Source: Demequina sp. NBRC 110053 (GTDB taxonomy: Bacteria > Actinomycetota > Actinomycetes > Actinomycetales > Demequinaceae). Taken from it: a stretch of 64,000 nucleotides of DNA. Below, piece after piece: positions 1-10,841 of this stretch. The position numbers were made by a program, and so were the translations under genes. Each line of letters opens with the position of its first letter. Position 1 is the stretch's first letter. The DNA lies in contig NZ_BBRJ01000002.1 in assembly GCF_002090095.1 (NCBI RefSeq), positions 609,265 to 673,264 on the forward strand. Reading direction: 5' to 3'. Below the pieces are notes generated by a model. The model saw only the letters and a list, made by a program, of their open reading frames with translations. It searched no databases and was not told where the DNA came from.

Positions 1-7
1 TGACCGC

Positions 8-226
8 ATGACCGCTCGGTTCCTGACTCTCGAGTCCGTCCAGGAGGTGCTGAACATCTCCTCGCAGCAGGCCTATGCACTGGTGCGCAGCGGCGACCTG
101 CCCGCGATCCAGGTCGGCGGCCGCGGTGTGTGGCGGGTCGAGGCCACCGAGCTCGAGAACTACATCGCACGCCAGTACGAGGCGTCTCGACAGCGCGCTT
201 CGCAGGCGCGCGCCTCGGACGCCTAG
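8..226 (+). CDS. Small helix-turn-helix (excisionase/MerR-like) DNA-binding protein
   Basis: A 72-residue protein that is almost entirely one winged-HTH domain of the excisionase/HTH_17 type. Residues about 5-55 read LTLESVQEVLNISSQQAYAL (helix-turn-helix) and then VGGRGVWRV (the beta-hairpin wing), followed by an ELENYI helix and a short basic tail. Small free-standing proteins of this kind in actinobacteria usually act as DNA-binding regulators; no target can be read from the protein. Nothing upstream of the ATG at 8 is available, so an upstream operon partner cannot be excluded; the TGA at 1-3 could be the stop of a previous gene. It is followed by a convergent hypothetical gene. The domain call is firm, the role is not. 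Confidence 0.8.
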   Translation: MTARFLTLESVQEVLNISSQQAYALVRSGDLPAIQVGGRGVWRVEATELENYIARQYEASRQRASQARASDA

Positions 227-246
227 CACCCCGAGCGCGGCTCTGG

Positions 247-756
247 TCAGCGCGCGCTGACCTCGACGATCGACGCGATCGGGACGGTGCGGACCTCCCG
301 CGGGGCATCGGCCTGGATGTCGATGTGGTCCGCGCCCACATCGTGGATGACTCCCACGACCTCGACGCCACAGCGGACGGACACCCGCGCCCGGTCACGG
401 CTCAAGGCGCGCAGGGCGTGGGACAGAGTCAGGCGCTCCTCGACTGCGGTCAACGCATCGGCCCGCCGCGGCAGACCCGCGATCGCGGCAACCGAGGCCA
501 GGGGCACCAGGCGCTGCAGCCCGTCGTCATCCAGCAGCAGCCATTGACCCCCTGAGTCGACCAGATCGCCTGCGATCCTGCTGCCATCTGCGAGGTCGAC
601 CGCCACCGCCGTGCCCCGCGCGGCCGCGATGCGCGCCGCCAACGCGACGGTCGCGCGCTCGCCTCGCGTGCGCTCCGCCACCTCGCGACGCCACTGCGAT
701 TCCTCCTGTGCGAGCGCCTGGCCCTCCAGATCCCTGAACAGCGCGTCCCATCGCAT
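247..756 (-). CDS. Conserved hypothetical protein with Sm-like beta motifs
   Basis: A 169-residue soluble protein with no signal peptide or membrane segment. I do not recognise a named family. The N-terminal ~50 residues are charged and helical. Two similar stretches follow, GSRIAGDLVDSGGQWLLLDD at about 58-77 and, near the C-terminus, VEVVGVIHDVGADHIDIQAD; both look like the strand-turn-strand pattern of Sm/PRC-barrel-like small beta domains, with VPLASVAAI and VPIASIVEV closing each. This suggests an internal duplication of a small beta barrel. The ATG at 756 has TAGCGT six bases upstream and no Shine-Dalgarno, so it is probably leaderless. It is convergent with the HTH gene and divergent from the LysM gene. 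Confidence 0.72.
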   Translation of the reverse strand: MRWDALFRDLEGQALAQEESQWRREVAERTRGERATVALAARIAAARGTAVAVDLADGSRIAGDLVDSGGQWLLLDDDGLQRLVPLASVAAIAGLPRRADALTAVEERLTLSHALRALSRDRARVSVRCGVEVVGVIHDVGADHIDIQADAPREVRTVPIASIVEVSAR

Positions 757-762
757 GCCCTC

Positions 763-768
763 ACGCTA
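763..768 (-). promoter_or_regulatory. -10 box TAGCGT of a probable leaderless start
   Basis: On the minus strand TAGCGT is followed by six bases and then the ATG at 756. No ribosome binding site lies between. The first transcribed base would be at or next to the start codon. Confidence 0.5.
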
Positions 769-809
769 CGGCCAGCGCTGTCCACAGCCAAGGCCCGGGC
801 ACTCGACAG

Positions 810-837
810 TTGCGCGCCACCGTTGTATACCTAGCAT
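810..837 (+). promoter_or_regulatory. Promoter of the LysM protein gene
   Basis: TTGCGC (810-815), a 16-base spacer and TAGCAT (832-837) form a sigma70-like promoter. The leader would be about 30 bases and contains the Shine-Dalgarno AAGGAG at 862-867, seven bases before the ATG at 874. Confidence 0.45.
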
Positions 838-838
838 T

Positions 839-863
839 ATCAAAACGCATCAAACGTCATCAA
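839..863 (+). repeat. Three ATCAA direct repeats with 10-bp period (candidate operator)
   Basis: ATCAA occurs at 839-843, 849-853 and 859-863, one helical turn apart, in an unusually AT-rich stretch between the -10 box and the ribosome binding site of the LysM gene. Iterated short direct repeats at about one turn are the type of site bound head-to-tail by MerR-like single-HTH proteins such as BldC. The small HTH gene at 8-226 is a nearby candidate, but no link is shown. Confidence 0.4.
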
Positions 864-873
864 GGAGCATCTC

Positions 874-1548
874 ATGGTCTTCACGCCGCCGCCGAACGGC
901 CCGCGATCACGAGTGCTGGCCGCGCTCGCCGTCATCGCCGCACCCGCCAGCGCGGTCGGCTTGGGCTCGCACGCATGGACGCTCGCGCGCACCGTCCAGC
1001 CGTCCACCGTGCAGCTTCACGACCTCGTCGCGCTGGGCGCGGCAGGAGCGGGCGCGGCCATCGCCACCGCTCTCACGCTCTCCGCCCTCGCGTTCGGCGC
1101 AACCTCGCCCGGCTCGCGTGCACGCGCCGCCGCAGCACGGTGCATGCCGCGCGCGTGGCGGCGGGTCGTCTCTGCCGCCGTGGGCGGAGCGGTCGCTACC
1201 GGCGCCTCGCTGCCCGCGGCCGCAGCTCCGGGCGCGGGATGGGAGGAGCCGGACCCCTCGACTCCACCGCCGGCTGCGGCCGGATGGGGCGGCGTTGCGG
1301 ACGCGCCGGCAGCTCCGTCGACGCCGGACCTGGGTCGCCCACGGAGCTCGACCCCCGCGCACGACGTCGTGGTCGCTGCCGGCGACTCGCTGTGGGCGAT
1401 CACCCAACGAGAGCACGGCGGCCCGCCCAATCAGATCGCCCGCGCGTGGCCCCAGCTGTACCGCGCGAACGAAGCCACGATCGGCGACGATCCCCATCTG
1501 ATCCACCCTGGCCAGCGTCTCGAGCTCCCTGAGGGGTGGACGCGATGA
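874..1548 (+). CDS. LysM domain membrane/envelope protein
   Basis: 224 residues. Two hydrophobic segments lie at about 14-32 (LAALAVIAAPASAVGLGSHA) and 48-72, then an Ala/Pro-rich linker, then a C-terminal LysM motif beginning VVVAAGDSLWAITQREHGG and ending HPGQRLELPEGW. LysM binds peptidoglycan N-acetylglucosamine, so the protein probably sits in the membrane with the LysM facing the wall. The start is fixed by AAGGAG seven bases before the ATG. The stop overlaps the next gene's ATG (ATGA at 1545-1548), so the two are translationally coupled. Small LysM proteins next to Rv3235-family genes near secA are usual in actinobacteria. The biochemical role is unknown. Confidence 0.85.
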   Translation: MVFTPPPNGPRSRVLAALAVIAAPASAVGLGSHAWTLARTVQPSTVQLHDLVALGAAGAGAAIATALTLSALAFGATSPGSRARAAAARCMPRAWRRVVSAAVGGAVATGASLPAAAAPGAGWEEPDPSTPPPAAAGWGGVADAPAAPSTPDLGRPRSSTPAHDVVVAAGDSLWAITQREHGGPPNQIARAWPQLYRANEATIGDDPHLIHPGQRLELPEGWTR

Positions 1549-1934
1549 GCGCGCAGCCGCTGTCCTCAGCGCAGCCGGCCCCCGGGCTGCTGCCGCGCGC
1601 ACGCCGGGCGTTGGGCGATCCGACGCCCCTCGCATGCACCGTCGCCAAGGCGGCGATGGAGGCGGTGCTCGGAGGTCCGTCGCTCGACCCCTACGTCAGA
1701 TGGCTCGACCCCGCCACGTTCAACCAGATCGCCCGTCAACGATCGCTCGCCCTTCGCGCAGGTCGCCGCCTGACGGGGCCAGTGGGCATCAGGCGAGCGC
1801 GCGCCTCGCGCGTCGCCCGCGATGCCGCCGAGGTCTCCGTGGTGATCGACTACGACGGTCGCTGCCGCGCCGCCGCCCTGCGCCTCGAGGAGGTCGCAGG
1901 ACGTTGGCAGGTGACTCAACTGCTCCTGGGGTGA
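1545..1934 (+). CDS. Rv3235 family protein
   Basis: 129 residues counted from the ATG at 1545, which overlaps the LysM gene's stop as ATGA and has GAGGGG eight bases upstream; a GTG nine bases earlier is in frame but less likely. The protein has a disordered Ser/Ala/Pro N-terminus, a helical middle (CTVAKAAMEAVLGGPSLDPY; WLDPATFNQIARQRSLALRA) and a C-terminal beta-rich part (AAEVSVVIDYDGRCRAAALR; GRWQVTQLLLG) resembling a small SnoaL/NTF2-like sheet. This matches the Rv3235 family, which sits close to secA1 in mycobacteria as it does here. Function unknown. It ends three bases from the convergent secA stop, with no visible terminator. Confidence 0.75.
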   Translation: MSAQPLSSAQPAPGLLPRARRALGDPTPLACTVAKAAMEAVLGGPSLDPYVRWLDPATFNQIARQRSLALRAGRRLTGPVGIRRARASRVARDAAEVSVVIDYDGRCRAAALRLEEVAGRWQVTQLLLG

Positions 1935-1937
1935 GGC

Positions 1938-4754
<2,817 letters not shown>

Positions 4755-4788
4755 GAATGACTCCTCAAGGTGTGGATATCCACCAGCC

Positions 4789-4794
4789 ATCGTA
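4789..4794 (-). promoter_or_regulatory. Putative secA -10 box TACGAT
   Basis: TACGAT on the minus strand lies about 34 bases before the secA GTG. The leader holds the palindrome GTGGATATCCAC (4772-4783) and the GAGGAG ribosome site. No clear -35 is seen. A low-copy operator at the palindrome is possible but unsupported. Confidence 0.4.
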
Positions 4795-4799
4795 GGCGC

Positions 4800-5684
4800 T
4801 CACGCGGGAGCGCCCTGCGCGTCTCGCTGTGGGCGCAACGCCACGACGGCCGATGCGAGGGCGGCGCCTCCGACCACGCCCCACCACCCCAGCCGCTCGC
4901 CGAGCACCACGGCACCCAGGATGGCCGCGACGAGCGGCTCGAGCAGCGACACGACGGTCGCGACGAAGGGCGGGACGGTGACGAGCCCGGCGAGATACGC
5001 CACGTACGCCAGACCTGTGGAGAAGAGCCCCATCGACAGCGCCACGGCCCAGCCGTCGACGCCCAGGGGCGCGCCCCACCCGCTGAGCAGCGCGATCGGC
5101 AGCACCATCACCGCGCCCGCGGTAAACGACAGCGCGACCAGCCGCACCGACCCCAGCCCTGCCACCGGCACCCGGTTGACCACCGTGATCGCCGCGAACG
5201 CCGCGCCGGTGGCGAGCGCCACGGCGACCCCCGCCAGCGCATCGGCCCCACCAGATATCGAGGAGGCGCTCAGCGCGACCAGTCCCACGAGCGCGAGCGC
5301 GAGCGCCGCGAGCGAGCGGGGCGCCGGCGCACGCCGCAGCGCGATCGCGTCCCAGAGCGCCACCCACAGCGGCGCGGAGCCGATGGTGACGAGCGTCGCC
5401 AGGCCCACGCCCGCGAGCGCGATCCCCGTGAAGTACAGCACCTCGAACAGCGCCGTGAGAGCCGCGGTGACGAGGACCCGCCGCCAGGCGGCGCGCCCCA
5501 TGCCCTGCGGGCCTCCTCGCAGACCCACCCACAGCGACAGCGCGACTCCAGCGATGAGCATGCGCCAGAACGCGACGGACGCCGGCGGCATGCCGGAGCC
5601 GTCGGCGAGCACAGCGCCCAGGAGTCCGCCCGTGCCCCACAGGCATGCCGCCGCGACCACCAGGAAGAAGTCACGGGTTCGCAC
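4800..5684 (-). CDS. EamA/DMT-family metabolite exporter
   Basis: 294 residues with about ten membrane helices in two homologous halves, the two EamA domains (about 5-130 and 150-285). The first begins FFLVVAAACLWGTGGLLGAV and the second contains FSTGLAYVAYLAGLVTVPPF followed by SLLEPLVAAILGAVVLGE, the conserved EamA end motif. Members of the 10-TMS drug/metabolite transporter superfamily export amino acids or other small metabolites; the substrate here cannot be told. The GTG start has TAGCAT six bases upstream and no Shine-Dalgarno, consistent with leaderless expression. It lies between hpf and secA on the same strand, but its own promoter suggests independent control. Confidence 0.88.
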   Translation of the reverse strand: MRTRDFFLVVAAACLWGTGGLLGAVLADGSGMPPASVAFWRMLIAGVALSLWVGLRGGPQGMGRAAWRRVLVTAALTALFEVLYFTGIALAGVGLATLVTIGSAPLWVALWDAIALRRAPAPRSLAALALALVGLVALSASSISGGADALAGVAVALATGAAFAAITVVNRVPVAGLGSVRLVALSFTAGAVMVLPIALLSGWGAPLGVDGWAVALSMGLFSTGLAYVAYLAGLVTVPPFVATVVSLLEPLVAAILGAVVLGERLGWWGVVGGAALASAVVALRPQRDAQGAPA

Positions 5685-5686
5685 GG

Positions 5687-5750
5687 CCCGATGCTAGTCG
5701 TGCCCGATGCTCGTCGTGCACGGTGCTCGTCTTACCCGATGCTGCCCGTC
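5687..5750. repeat. Four degenerate 16-bp tandem repeats
   Basis: Units begin at 5687, 5703, 5719 and 5735. The first two are nearly identical (CCCGATGCTAGTCGTG and CCCGATGCTCGTCGTG); the third and fourth are diverged. The first unit contains the -10 box of the EamA gene. The third and fourth copies could arise by slippage or serve as regulator half-sites. Confidence 0.55.
5691..5696 (-). promoter_or_regulatory. -10 box TAGCAT of a probable leaderless start
   Basis: Minus-strand TAGCAT, six bases, then the GTG start of the EamA gene at 5684. No Shine-Dalgarno sequence intervenes. Confidence 0.5.
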
Positions 5751-5804
5751 AGGCGCGCGAGGGGCGCGGGGCCCACGGTCCCGCGCCCCGAGAGCGTGGT
5801 GGGG

Positions 5805-6473
5805 TCAGGCCGTCTCGCGGCTCGCCTGAGCGTCCTCCTCGATGCGGATCACGCCGTAGGTCCAACCGCGGCGGCGATAGACGGCCGACGCGAGAGACGT
5901 GTCCGCGTCGATGAACAGGTAGAAGTCGTGCCCCACGAGCTCCATCTGGTCGATCGCCTCCGACACGGTCATGGGAGCCGCCTTGTGCGTCTTGGAGCGA
6001 ATGGAGATGGGAGTGCCGTCGACGGGCACCTCGACGGTGGACCCCTCGGGAGCGCCTTCCCACGCCTCGACGCTCTGCACGCCATCGTCCGCGGGTGCCG
6101 GCGCGGGATCGGGGGCCGATGCGGCCGCGAGATCCTGCGCGACGACGGCGTGCAGCGACGGCTTGGACTTGTGCCTGGTCGCGCGCCGCTCGTGCTGCTT
6201 GCGCAGCTGCTCGACGATGCGCGCGTTGGCGCGCTCGAAGGCGACGTGGCGGTCGTCCGCAGCCGCCTCCGCGCGGATCACGCCATGGTTGTGGACGGTG
6301 ATCTCCACCCGTTCGCGATCGGACGCCAGCCTCGGGTTGCGCTCGTGAACCACGTTCACCTCGGCGCGCGTGGCGCGCGGAGCGAGAGATTGGACCTTCT
6401 CCATCTTGTCGAAGATCAGCTGGCGCATGTCCTCGGAGACCTTGGTGTGGCGTCCGACGATCGCAATGTCCAT
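5805..6473 (-). CDS. hpf: Long-form ribosome hibernation promoting factor
   Basis: 222 residues from the ATG at 6473, which has AAGGAG seven bases upstream; an upstream in-frame ATG (6569) has no such site. The N-terminal S30AE domain (about 1-105, beginning MDIAIVGRHTKVSEDMRQLI) binds the decoding region of 30S. A charged linker follows, and the C-terminal dimerisation domain (about 160-222) carries the hallmark SEAIDQMELVGHDFYLFIDA and ends near RRRGWTYGVIRIEED. Long HPF dimers join two 70S ribosomes into inactive 100S particles in stationary phase. In mycobacteria the homologue (Rv3241c) also lies between secA1 and the comF-like gene. The 120-base stretch after the stop holds the tandem repeats and a GC-rich inverted repeat. 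Confidence 0.95.
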   Translation of the reverse strand: MDIAIVGRHTKVSEDMRQLIFDKMEKVQSLAPRATRAEVNVVHERNPRLASDRERVEITVHNHGVIRAEAAADDRHVAFERANARIVEQLRKQHERRATRHKSKPSLHAVVAQDLAAASAPDPAPAPADDGVQSVEAWEGAPEGSTVEVPVDGTPISIRSKTHKAAPMTVSEAIDQMELVGHDFYLFIDADTSLASAVYRRRGWTYGVIRIEEDAQASRETA

Positions 6474-6600
6474 GGTGGAGCTCCTTCTGCTGCTGGTGGG
6501 TGGCCAGGCGGCCAGGACTTCAGGTGGTGGCGGCGCCTCAGTTGCGCCAGCGGCATCACCTCCCAGCACATCGAAGGTGACGACTGTCGTCGTCTGTTCC

Positions 6601-7371
6601 TCAGGGTAGCCCGGCCCGCGCTCTCGCGCGACCAGTGTCGACGAACGTCGCGGTGAGCGCCCCGACCACGGTCGCCCCGGCGCGTTCGAGCGCCTCGACG
6701 CAGCCCGCGATGGTCGCTCCCGTGGTCAGCACATCGTCGATCAGCAGCACCGGCGCGGACGGCGCGGACGTGCAACTGATGGACCGTGCGCCCTCGCGCC
6801 ATCGCCCGCGCGCCGATCGTCCGCGCGACTCCCCAGCACCGATGCGCAGGACGGCCTCGCACGTCGCCCGCATCCCGGCGTCATCGCACCCGAGCGCTGT
6901 GCCTCGCGCGAGTGCCCGAGGAAGGTCCGCGCCCCGCCTGCGGGTGCTCGCTCGCCGCGCGGGCGCGGGAACCACCGCCAGCGAGTACGCACCGTGAGCG
7001 AGGAGCGTGGTGGCGACCTCCGCCGCGGCACGGCGCATGGCGCTGGCGAGCCAACCATCGAGGTCGCGCCTCGAGCCATCCTTCCACGCCGCGATGGTGC
7101 CCCCTGTCGGGCCGTCGAGCGGCGCGATGGACCACACCGGCAGCGCCGCGCGGTCAGCGATGTCGAGTCGCGGCGCGAGGCCCTCGACGCGGACGGGCTG
7201 CTCCCACCAGGGAGCGGCACACGTCTGGCACAGCCGCGCGTCGGGCAGCCCGCACCCCGGACAGGACACGGGCACCGCGAGTCTCGCGAGCGTGGCCGCG
7301 AGCCTCCAGGGAGCGCCGTCTCGCGCGAAGGCGTCCCCACGCACCCCATCCGACGCCTGTGGCCCGTTCAC
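6601..7371 (-). CDS. ComF-like phosphoribosyltransferase-fold protein
   Basis: 256 residues from the GTG at 7371; another GTG three bases earlier and an ATG at 7410 are also in frame, so the start is uncertain. The domain order is that of ComF: an N-terminal zinc-ribbon with CPGCGLPDARLCQTC (about 36-50), then a type I phosphoribosyltransferase fold with the PRPP-binding loop VLLIDDVLTTGATIAG near the C-terminus. In naturally competent bacteria ComF works with the DNA uptake helicase ComFA. No other competence genes are in this window, and the role in actinobacteria is unclear. GAGTCT six bases before the GTG at 7371 is a near match to a leaderless -10 box. It lies downstream of mtrAB-lpqB, as Rv3242c does in mycobacteria. 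Confidence 0.88.
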   Translation of the reverse strand: MNGPQASDGVRGDAFARDGAPWRLAATLARLAVPVSCPGCGLPDARLCQTCAAPWWEQPVRVEGLAPRLDIADRAALPVWSIAPLDGPTGGTIAAWKDGSRRDLDGWLASAMRRAAAEVATTLLAHGAYSLAVVPAPARRASTRRRGADLPRALARGTALGCDDAGMRATCEAVLRIGAGESRGRSARGRWREGARSISCTSAPSAPVLLIDDVLTTGATIAGCVEALERAGATVVGALTATFVDTGRARARAGLP

Positions 7372-7461
7372 CACGCCAGACTCGCGCACTCGGCGGCGCG
7401 AACGGGCCACCGATGCGCGGGCCGGGGGACGTCGTACGCCTTGGCCCGGCCTGGGGACGGG

Positions 7462-9183
7462 TCAGCCCGAGTAGGCGAGCTCCGAGACGCCCTCCACCAC
7501 GGGCACCCACGTCGACCCTGAGCGCTCCTCGGCATGGCCATCCGAGGCGACGACGAGGATCGACGTCTCGCCGGCTCTGGCCGCGAAGTCGACAGCGTCG
7601 CGGATGGTCTGGATCGGGCGCGTGCCGCCGCCCACCTCGACGAGCCACAGCGTGGTGGGCGCGCCTTCCTGCACCTCGCCCAGCACGCCGACGGTGGTGT
7701 CATCTGACCACTCCACCTCGACGGCCGCGCCCACCCCCGAGCCCACCACGATGGGATCGGCGATGGCCGTCGGGACGCCGTTGCCGTCGCGCACGATCGC
7801 CGCGACCTCGACGACCGGCTGGCCGCCCGCTCGAGACACCACGGCTACTCGCGTTCCCTCCCGGGAGACCGCGAGATCCGTGATGCTGCGGGTCTGGATC
7901 CACTCGGTCGCGAGCCACGACACCGTGCCATCCGGTGCTATGGCCGCGAGTCCGCGGGTGCCGACGCTCTCCGCCGTCCACACGTAGCCGTGCCGGTCGA
8001 ACGACGGGGAGACCAGGTCGTCGCCGTCGAGGAGCATGGTCGTGTCGAGCGCGGACTCGACGGGCGCTGGCTCTGCATCGGGGTCGACGGGAACGGTCGG
8101 TTGCTGGCCGAGCACGTCCGTGGCCAGCAGGTTGCCGCTGTCGACGAACGCGACCGCGCCGCCGGCATACGCGCGGGCGAGTCCTTCGGCGCCGGCACTC
8201 ACTCCCCCGAGCGCCGGGTCCGTCGCCGTGAGCGAGTCGCCGTTCCACGTCCCGAGCCGCCTTCCGACGAACGCCGCTGCCTCGACCTCCGGCACCGGCG
8301 CCGGCGCCAGCTCGATCTCGCCCGCGGTCGCGATCGGCAGTCCGCCGCTGAGCACCTCGACACGAGACACCGTCGGCAGCGCGGTGAGCATCGCCTCCAT
8401 CTGCGCCTGGGCGAGCGACCGCTGCTCGGGTGTGCCCGCGGACTGCGCGGTGACGTCGACGGTCGCGACGCCCTCCTCGACCACGACGGACTGGACCGCC
8501 AGCCCCGCCGCCGCGGGGAAGCCGGTGACCACCGCATCGGCGAGCCAGGGGGAAGGCCCCTCGATGAGCTCCCGCGCGGCCGAGGTCGCGATGTTGTTGT
8601 CGGGAAGCCACCGCAGCTCGGGCACCGCCGTGGTGAGGTCCGCGGTCGCGAAGACCAGGTCGACGGCGCGGAAGAAGCGGTCGAAGCTCGCCTGCGACAT
8701 CACCACGCCGTCCGCGAGCTCGGAGATGCGCCACTGGCCATCCTCGCTCTGGCTGAGCTCGAACTCCAGGGGCGCGACCGCATCGTCAGCGGCGTCGAGC
8801 CGCCGACCGGAGTCGTCGATCGTGCTGGCGAGCGGGACCGGATAGGACACCGTGCTCGTGGCGACGTTCCACTCGGGCGTCACGCCGCCCGAGTCGTACA
8901 CCAGCGTCTGCGCCGTCGGATTCCAGGTGCTCGCCGCCTCGTCCGTGAGGAACTCGCGGGCGACGTCGAACGTGGTGGCGACACCGCTGGCGGAAGCGGT
9001 GAGGAAGCCGGTGACGATCGCCGCCGGGCCGTCGGTGGGGCGCGGACCCTCGAGGATGGGCACGAGTGGCGCCACCGGAGCGAGCTCGGCATCGCCCTCC
9101 TCGACAGGCCCCGAGGTCGGTATCGAGGCGCATCCGGCCAGGGCGACGGCGGTGGCGGCCGCGACCATCGTGGCGCGCCTCAT
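7462..9183 (-). CDS. lpqB: Lipoprotein LpqB, partner of MtrB
   Basis: 573 residues. The start at 9183 overlaps the mtrB stop as ATGA. The N-terminus is a lipoprotein signal peptide with lipobox ALAGC (lipidated Cys18). A GerMN-like domain occupies the first half; the C-terminal half is the LpqB beta-propeller-like domain with repeated strand motifs. LpqB is an extracytoplasmic lipoprotein that interacts with the sensor kinase MtrB and modulates MtrA phosphorylation in mycobacteria. The mtrA-mtrB-lpqB order and overlaps seen here are the conserved actinobacterial arrangement. No unusual features. Expression should follow mtrA-mtrB by coupling. Confidence 0.95.
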   Translation of the reverse strand: MRRATMVAAATAVALAGCASIPTSGPVEEGDAELAPVAPLVPILEGPRPTDGPAAIVTGFLTASASGVATTFDVAREFLTDEAASTWNPTAQTLVYDSGGVTPEWNVATSTVSYPVPLASTIDDSGRRLDAADDAVAPLEFELSQSEDGQWRISELADGVVMSQASFDRFFRAVDLVFATADLTTAVPELRWLPDNNIATSAARELIEGPSPWLADAVVTGFPAAAGLAVQSVVVEEGVATVDVTAQSAGTPEQRSLAQAQMEAMLTALPTVSRVEVLSGGLPIATAGEIELAPAPVPEVEAAAFVGRRLGTWNGDSLTATDPALGGVSAGAEGLARAYAGGAVAFVDSGNLLATDVLGQQPTVPVDPDAEPAPVESALDTTMLLDGDDLVSPSFDRHGYVWTAESVGTRGLAAIAPDGTVSWLATEWIQTRSITDLAVSREGTRVAVVSRAGGQPVVEVAAIVRDGNGVPTAIADPIVVGSGVGAAVEVEWSDDTTVGVLGEVQEGAPTTLWLVEVGGGTRPIQTIRDAVDFAARAGETSILVVASDGHAEERSGSTWVPVVEGVSELAYSG

Positions 9184-10841
9184 GCCTTGACCTCCGTGTC
9201 CTGGCCGTCTCTGCGCAGCCAGATGCCCTCCTGCAGCGTGACGGGCGGCCCGACCTTCTCGAACTCGCGGTCGCGCATGACGAGCGCGAGTGGGGCGTTC
9301 TTGCCCAGCCCCTCCGACGTGCGCGGGAGCAGCAGCCGAAAGCTCGCGCCGTGGCCGGGCGAGCCCCACACGTCGAGGGTGCCGTCGTGCAGCAGCGCGT
9401 CCTCGCGCGCGATCGACAGGCCCAGCCCCGTGCCGCCCATGGTTCGCGCCCGCGCCGAGTCCGCGCGCCAGAAGCGGTCGAACACCCGCTCCACCTGGTG
9501 GGGGGTGAGGCCCACGCCGTAGTCGCGCACCACCACCGCCACGCCGCGCCGGTTCGACCGGACGGCGATGTCCACCGGGGTGCCCTGGCAGTGTTCGATC
9601 GCGTTGGACAGCAGGTTGCGGACGATGCGGCCGACCCGAGGCCGGTCCATGGACGCCGTGTTCGGCCCGTCGGCGACGTAGAGCCGCAGGGAGACGCCGA
9701 GATCGTGAGCGATGGGTGCGACCGCGTCCACCTCGTCGCGCACCACGGCCGCGAGGTCGTGCTCCTCGAACTCGAGCTGCGCGGCGCCGGCGTCGATGCG
9801 GGAGATCTCGAGCAGGTCGCTCAGCAGCGCCTCGAAGCGGTCCAGCTGGGTGCTGAGCAGCTCGGCGGAGCGAGCGACGTGCGGAGCGAAGTCGCCGCGC
9901 GCGTCGTGGAGCACGTCGGAGGCCATGCGGATGGTGGTGAGCGGCGTGCGCAGCTCGTGGGACACGTCGGAGACGAACCGGCGCTGCAGGCGCGACAGGT
10001 GCTCCATGCGGGTGATCTGGCGCTGGAGCGACTCGGCCATCTCGTTGAAGGTCTGCGCGAGCGTCGCCATCTCATCATGCCCGCGCACCGTCATGCGCTC
10101 GGACAGCCGACCCTCGGCGAGCCTCGAGGCGACCCTGGCCGCCTGGCGGACGGGGCGCACCGCTTGAGCGGTGACGAACCAGGTCATCGCCACGACGAGC
10201 GCGACCAGCACGATGGCGCCGATCGCGAGCACGCGCTGGATGAGCGCGAGCGTCGCGGCCTCGTCGGCGAGCGAGTACACGAAGTACAGCTCATACGGGC
10301 CAGCGACCGGGATGTCGAGCTCGCTGCCCACCACCACCCCAGGCGCGCCGTCCGCTGGCAGCTCGACGTACTGCCACGGCTGCGTGGCGCCGTCGCGGAC
10401 GGCGTCGCGCATGTCAGGGGAAACGACGGTGCGCAGGCCCTCCACGGACTCGCCGACGATCAGCGGCACCGCGGAGTCATTGTCGGGACTGCGCAGCATC
10501 ACGAGGCCCCTGCTCTCGCCGCCGAGCCCATTGAGCTCGCGTTGCAGGTCGTTGACGAAGGTCTGGAGCTCGTCGGGGTTCGCGGCCGTGGTCGTGGCCG
10601 CGCGCAGCTGGGCGATGGCCGCGTCCTGCGCGCTCTCGGCGAGCACGCGGTCGACGCGCTCGTCCACCAGCCCGTCACGAATGTCGGTGGTGACGTACGC
10701 GCCGAGGAGGACGACGGTGCCGATGCCGACCACGAGCGTGGACGCCACGAAGCGCAGCGACATCGACCGAGACCACCGCCGCAGCCCCTGCTCCAGCGGA
10801 GCGATCAGGACGGCGCCGACCGAGCGCGCCGTGGGCCTCAC
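9180..10841 (-). CDS. mtrB: Sensor histidine kinase MtrB
   Basis: 553 residues from the GTG at 10841, which overlaps the mtrA stop as GTGA; longer in-frame starts inside mtrA are not needed. The order is TM1 (about 29-49), an extracellular sensor region, TM2 (about 203-223), a HAMP linker, the dimerisation/phosphoacceptor box VSDVSHELRTPLTTIRM (His at about 295) and the ATPase domain with NLLSNAIEHCQG, DYGVGL and GGTGLGLSIA. It phosphorylates MtrA and, in actinobacteria, couples cell-cycle and wall hydrolase expression to septation. It is followed by lpqB with a four-base overlap. All catalytic motifs look intact. Confidence 0.96.
   Translation of the reverse strand: MRPTARSVGAVLIAPLEQGLRRWSRSMSLRFVASTLVVGIGTVVLLGAYVTTDIRDGLVDERVDRVLAESAQDAAIAQLRAATTTAANPDELQTFVNDLQRELNGLGGESRGLVMLRSPDNDSAVPLIVGESVEGLRTVVSPDMRDAVRDGATQPWQYVELPADGAPGVVVGSELDIPVAGPYELYFVYSLADEAATLALIQRVLAIGAIVLVALVVAMTWFVTAQAVRPVRQAARVASRLAEGRLSERMTVRGHDEMATLAQTFNEMAESLQRQITRMEHLSRLQRRFVSDVSHELRTPLTTIRMASDVLHDARGDFAPHVARSAELLSTQLDRFEALLSDLLEISRIDAGAAQLEFEEHDLAAVVRDEVDAVAPIAHDLGVSLRLYVADGPNTASMDRPRVGRIVRNLLSNAIEHCQGTPVDIAVRSNRRGVAVVVRDYGVGLTPHQVERVFDRFWRADSARARTMGGTGLGLSIAREDALLHDGTLDVWGSPGHGASFRLLLPRTSEGLGKNAPLALVMRDREFEKVGPPVTLQEGIWLRRDGQDTEVKA

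Noticed and set aside
4755-4790. An earlier ATG start (4790) for SecA
   Set aside because: It overlaps the likely -10 box, and the GTG at 4754 has a perfect GAGGAG and the family's normal N-terminus.
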